Origin: Pseudomonadota bacterium
Lineage (GTDB): Bacteria > Pseudomonadota > Alphaproteobacteria > Rhizobiales > Hyphomicrobiaceae
Assembly: GCA_003242645.1 (NCBI GenBank)
Contig: QGVC01000059.1
Coordinates: 1 to 13,790, forward strand
Reading direction: 5' to 3'
DNA length: 13,790 nucleotides
Of this stretch, positions 13,073 through 13,790 are shown one piece after another. Each line of letters starts with the position of its first letter. Position 1 is the first letter of the stretch. Under the pieces are notes generated by a model that was not told the origin of the DNA, ran no database searches, and saw only the letters and a list, made by a program, of their open reading frames with translations. Both the position numbers and the translations under genes were made by a program.

Positions 13073-13790
13073 ATGTCCGCAAACGAGATGACCGGCGGCG
13101 AGGCCCTGGCGCGCATGATTCAGGCGCACGAGGGCGGCCCAATGTTCGGGATGGGTGGTTTTCAGCTCTTGCCGTTCTACGATGCCGTCCGCCGGCTTGG
13201 CCTCGCGCATTACCTCGTCAACGATGAGAGGGCGGGCGTTTTTGCGGCTGACGCCTACGCCAAGGTCTCCGGGCGTGTTGGCCTCGCCGACGCAACGTTG
13301 GGACCAGGCGCAACCAATCTCGTTACGGGCCTCGTCGAGGCTCTGAATGCGGGCTCGCCACTTGTGGTGCTGACGGGCAATACGCACCGGGATCACTCCT
13401 GGAAGAACATGACCCAGGAGTCGCGGCAGCTCGAGATCCTGCGCCCTGCCGTCAAGGAGGTCATCCGGATCGAGAGCATCCACCGCATTCCGGAGCTGAT
13501 GCGCCGGGCCTTTGCGGTTGCGACGACCGGCCGGCCGGGGCCCGTGATCGTCGACGTGCCTGAGGACATCTGCCACGGAACTCACGGTTACGAGGAGGGT
13601 GAGTTCCACGCCGATCCGGCCTATCAGGCCGCTCCGGCGCTGCGCTGCCGTCCCGATGCCCGTTCGCTCGAACGTGCGGCACAGATGATTGCCGAGGCCA
13701 AGCGGCCGATCGTGCTTGCAGGCGGCGGCGTGCACATTTCCGGGGCCGCAGAGGCACTGACGGAGCTTGCTCGCGCGATCAACCTGCCCG
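13073..13790 (+). CDS. ThDP-binding enzyme, acetolactate-synthase superfamily (3' end beyond window)
   Basis: The first 239 residues of a protein that is usually about 550. The N-terminal pyrimidine-binding domain (1 to about 170) has the ThDP-activating glutamate Glu52 in NDERAG, then YAKVSGRVG and LGPGATNLVTGL. The central domain begins near 190 with AEAKRPIVLAGGGVHISGA. The cofactor's GDG motif lies beyond the window. Members include acetolactate synthase, benzoylformate and oxalyl-CoA decarboxylases and sulfoacetaldehyde acetyltransferase, and the visible part does not decide between them. Its position in a catabolic transcript argues against biosynthetic acetolactate synthase. CAGGAG lies 6 bases before the ATG, and the gene is 16 bp after dctM. 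Confidence 0.88.
   Translation, partial: MSANEMTGGEALARMIQAHEGGPMFGMGGFQLLPFYDAVRRLGLAHYLVNDERAGVFAADAYAKVSGRVGLADATLGPGATNLVTGLVEALNAGSPLVVLTGNTHRDHSWKNMTQESRQLEILRPAVKEVIRIESIHRIPELMRRAFAVATTGRPGPVIVDVPEDICHGTHGYEEGEFHADPAYQAAPALRCRPDARSLERAAQMIAEAKRPIVLAGGGVHISGAAEALTELARAINLP

Noticed and set aside
13001..13735. 244-codon minus-strand frame
   Set aside because: It covers the start of the ThDP enzyme, whose plus-strand frame has clear cofactor motifs and a good ribosome binding site.
1..13790. Mobile element, CRISPR, phage defence or RNA gene content
   Set aside because: I looked for terminal repeats, repeat-spacer patterns, transposase or nuclease motifs and tRNA-like sequences on both strands and saw none. 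The genes are ordinary metabolic, transport and stress genes.

Overview
The window reads as ordinary chromosomal DNA of a GC-rich alphaproteobacterium, probably Hyphomicrobiales/Rhizobiales-like. That is an inference from codon use, a PHB-type 3-hydroxybutyrate dehydrogenase, a BigR/YgaV-like regulator beside YgaP, and a dense set of TRAP transporter and acyl-CoA/2-oxo-acid catabolic genes. I see no tRNA, rRNA, CRISPR, IS element or phage gene.

Layout. (1) Positions 1-756: the 3' part of a 3-hydroxybutyrate dehydrogenase. (2) Positions 757-1288: a long gap holding a possible small membrane protein on the minus strand and, just before the next gene, three CTTG...CAAG palindromes whose centres are exactly 43 bp apart. 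(3) Positions 1289-3509, plus strand: an enoyl-CoA hydratase/isomerase-family protein lacking both usual catalytic glutamates, a 3-hydroxyisobutyrate dehydrogenase-type enzyme (MmsB) and a small cupin. (4) Positions 3746-4716: a promoter with an overlapping inverted repeat, a two-cysteine ArsR repressor of the BigR/SqrR/YgaV type, and YgaP (rhodanese plus membrane domain), a known reactive-sulfur-responsive pair. (5) Positions 4777-5398: a perfect FNR/FixK box, a universal stress protein gene and two hairpins that probably end its transcript.

(6) Positions 5371-13790 form one divergent catabolic locus. On the minus strand lie a protein built from two copies of an unrecognised 'GSHGG' domain and, 60 bp downstream, an orphan TRAP solute receptor. 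On the plus strand, in one tight run, lie an IclR regulator, the alpha and beta subunits of a thiamine-diphosphate 2-oxo-acid dehydrogenase E1, a complete TRAP transporter (DctP, a strong hairpin, then overlapping DctQ-DctM) and the start of a second thiamine-diphosphate enzyme of the acetolactate-synthase superfamily.

My reading is that the IclR protein senses a small carboxylate taken up by the TRAP system, which the two ThDP enzymes then process. The extra receptor and the GSHGG protein are candidate accessory or sensing parts. The substrate cannot be told from sequence, and no E2 or E3 gene is present inside the window.
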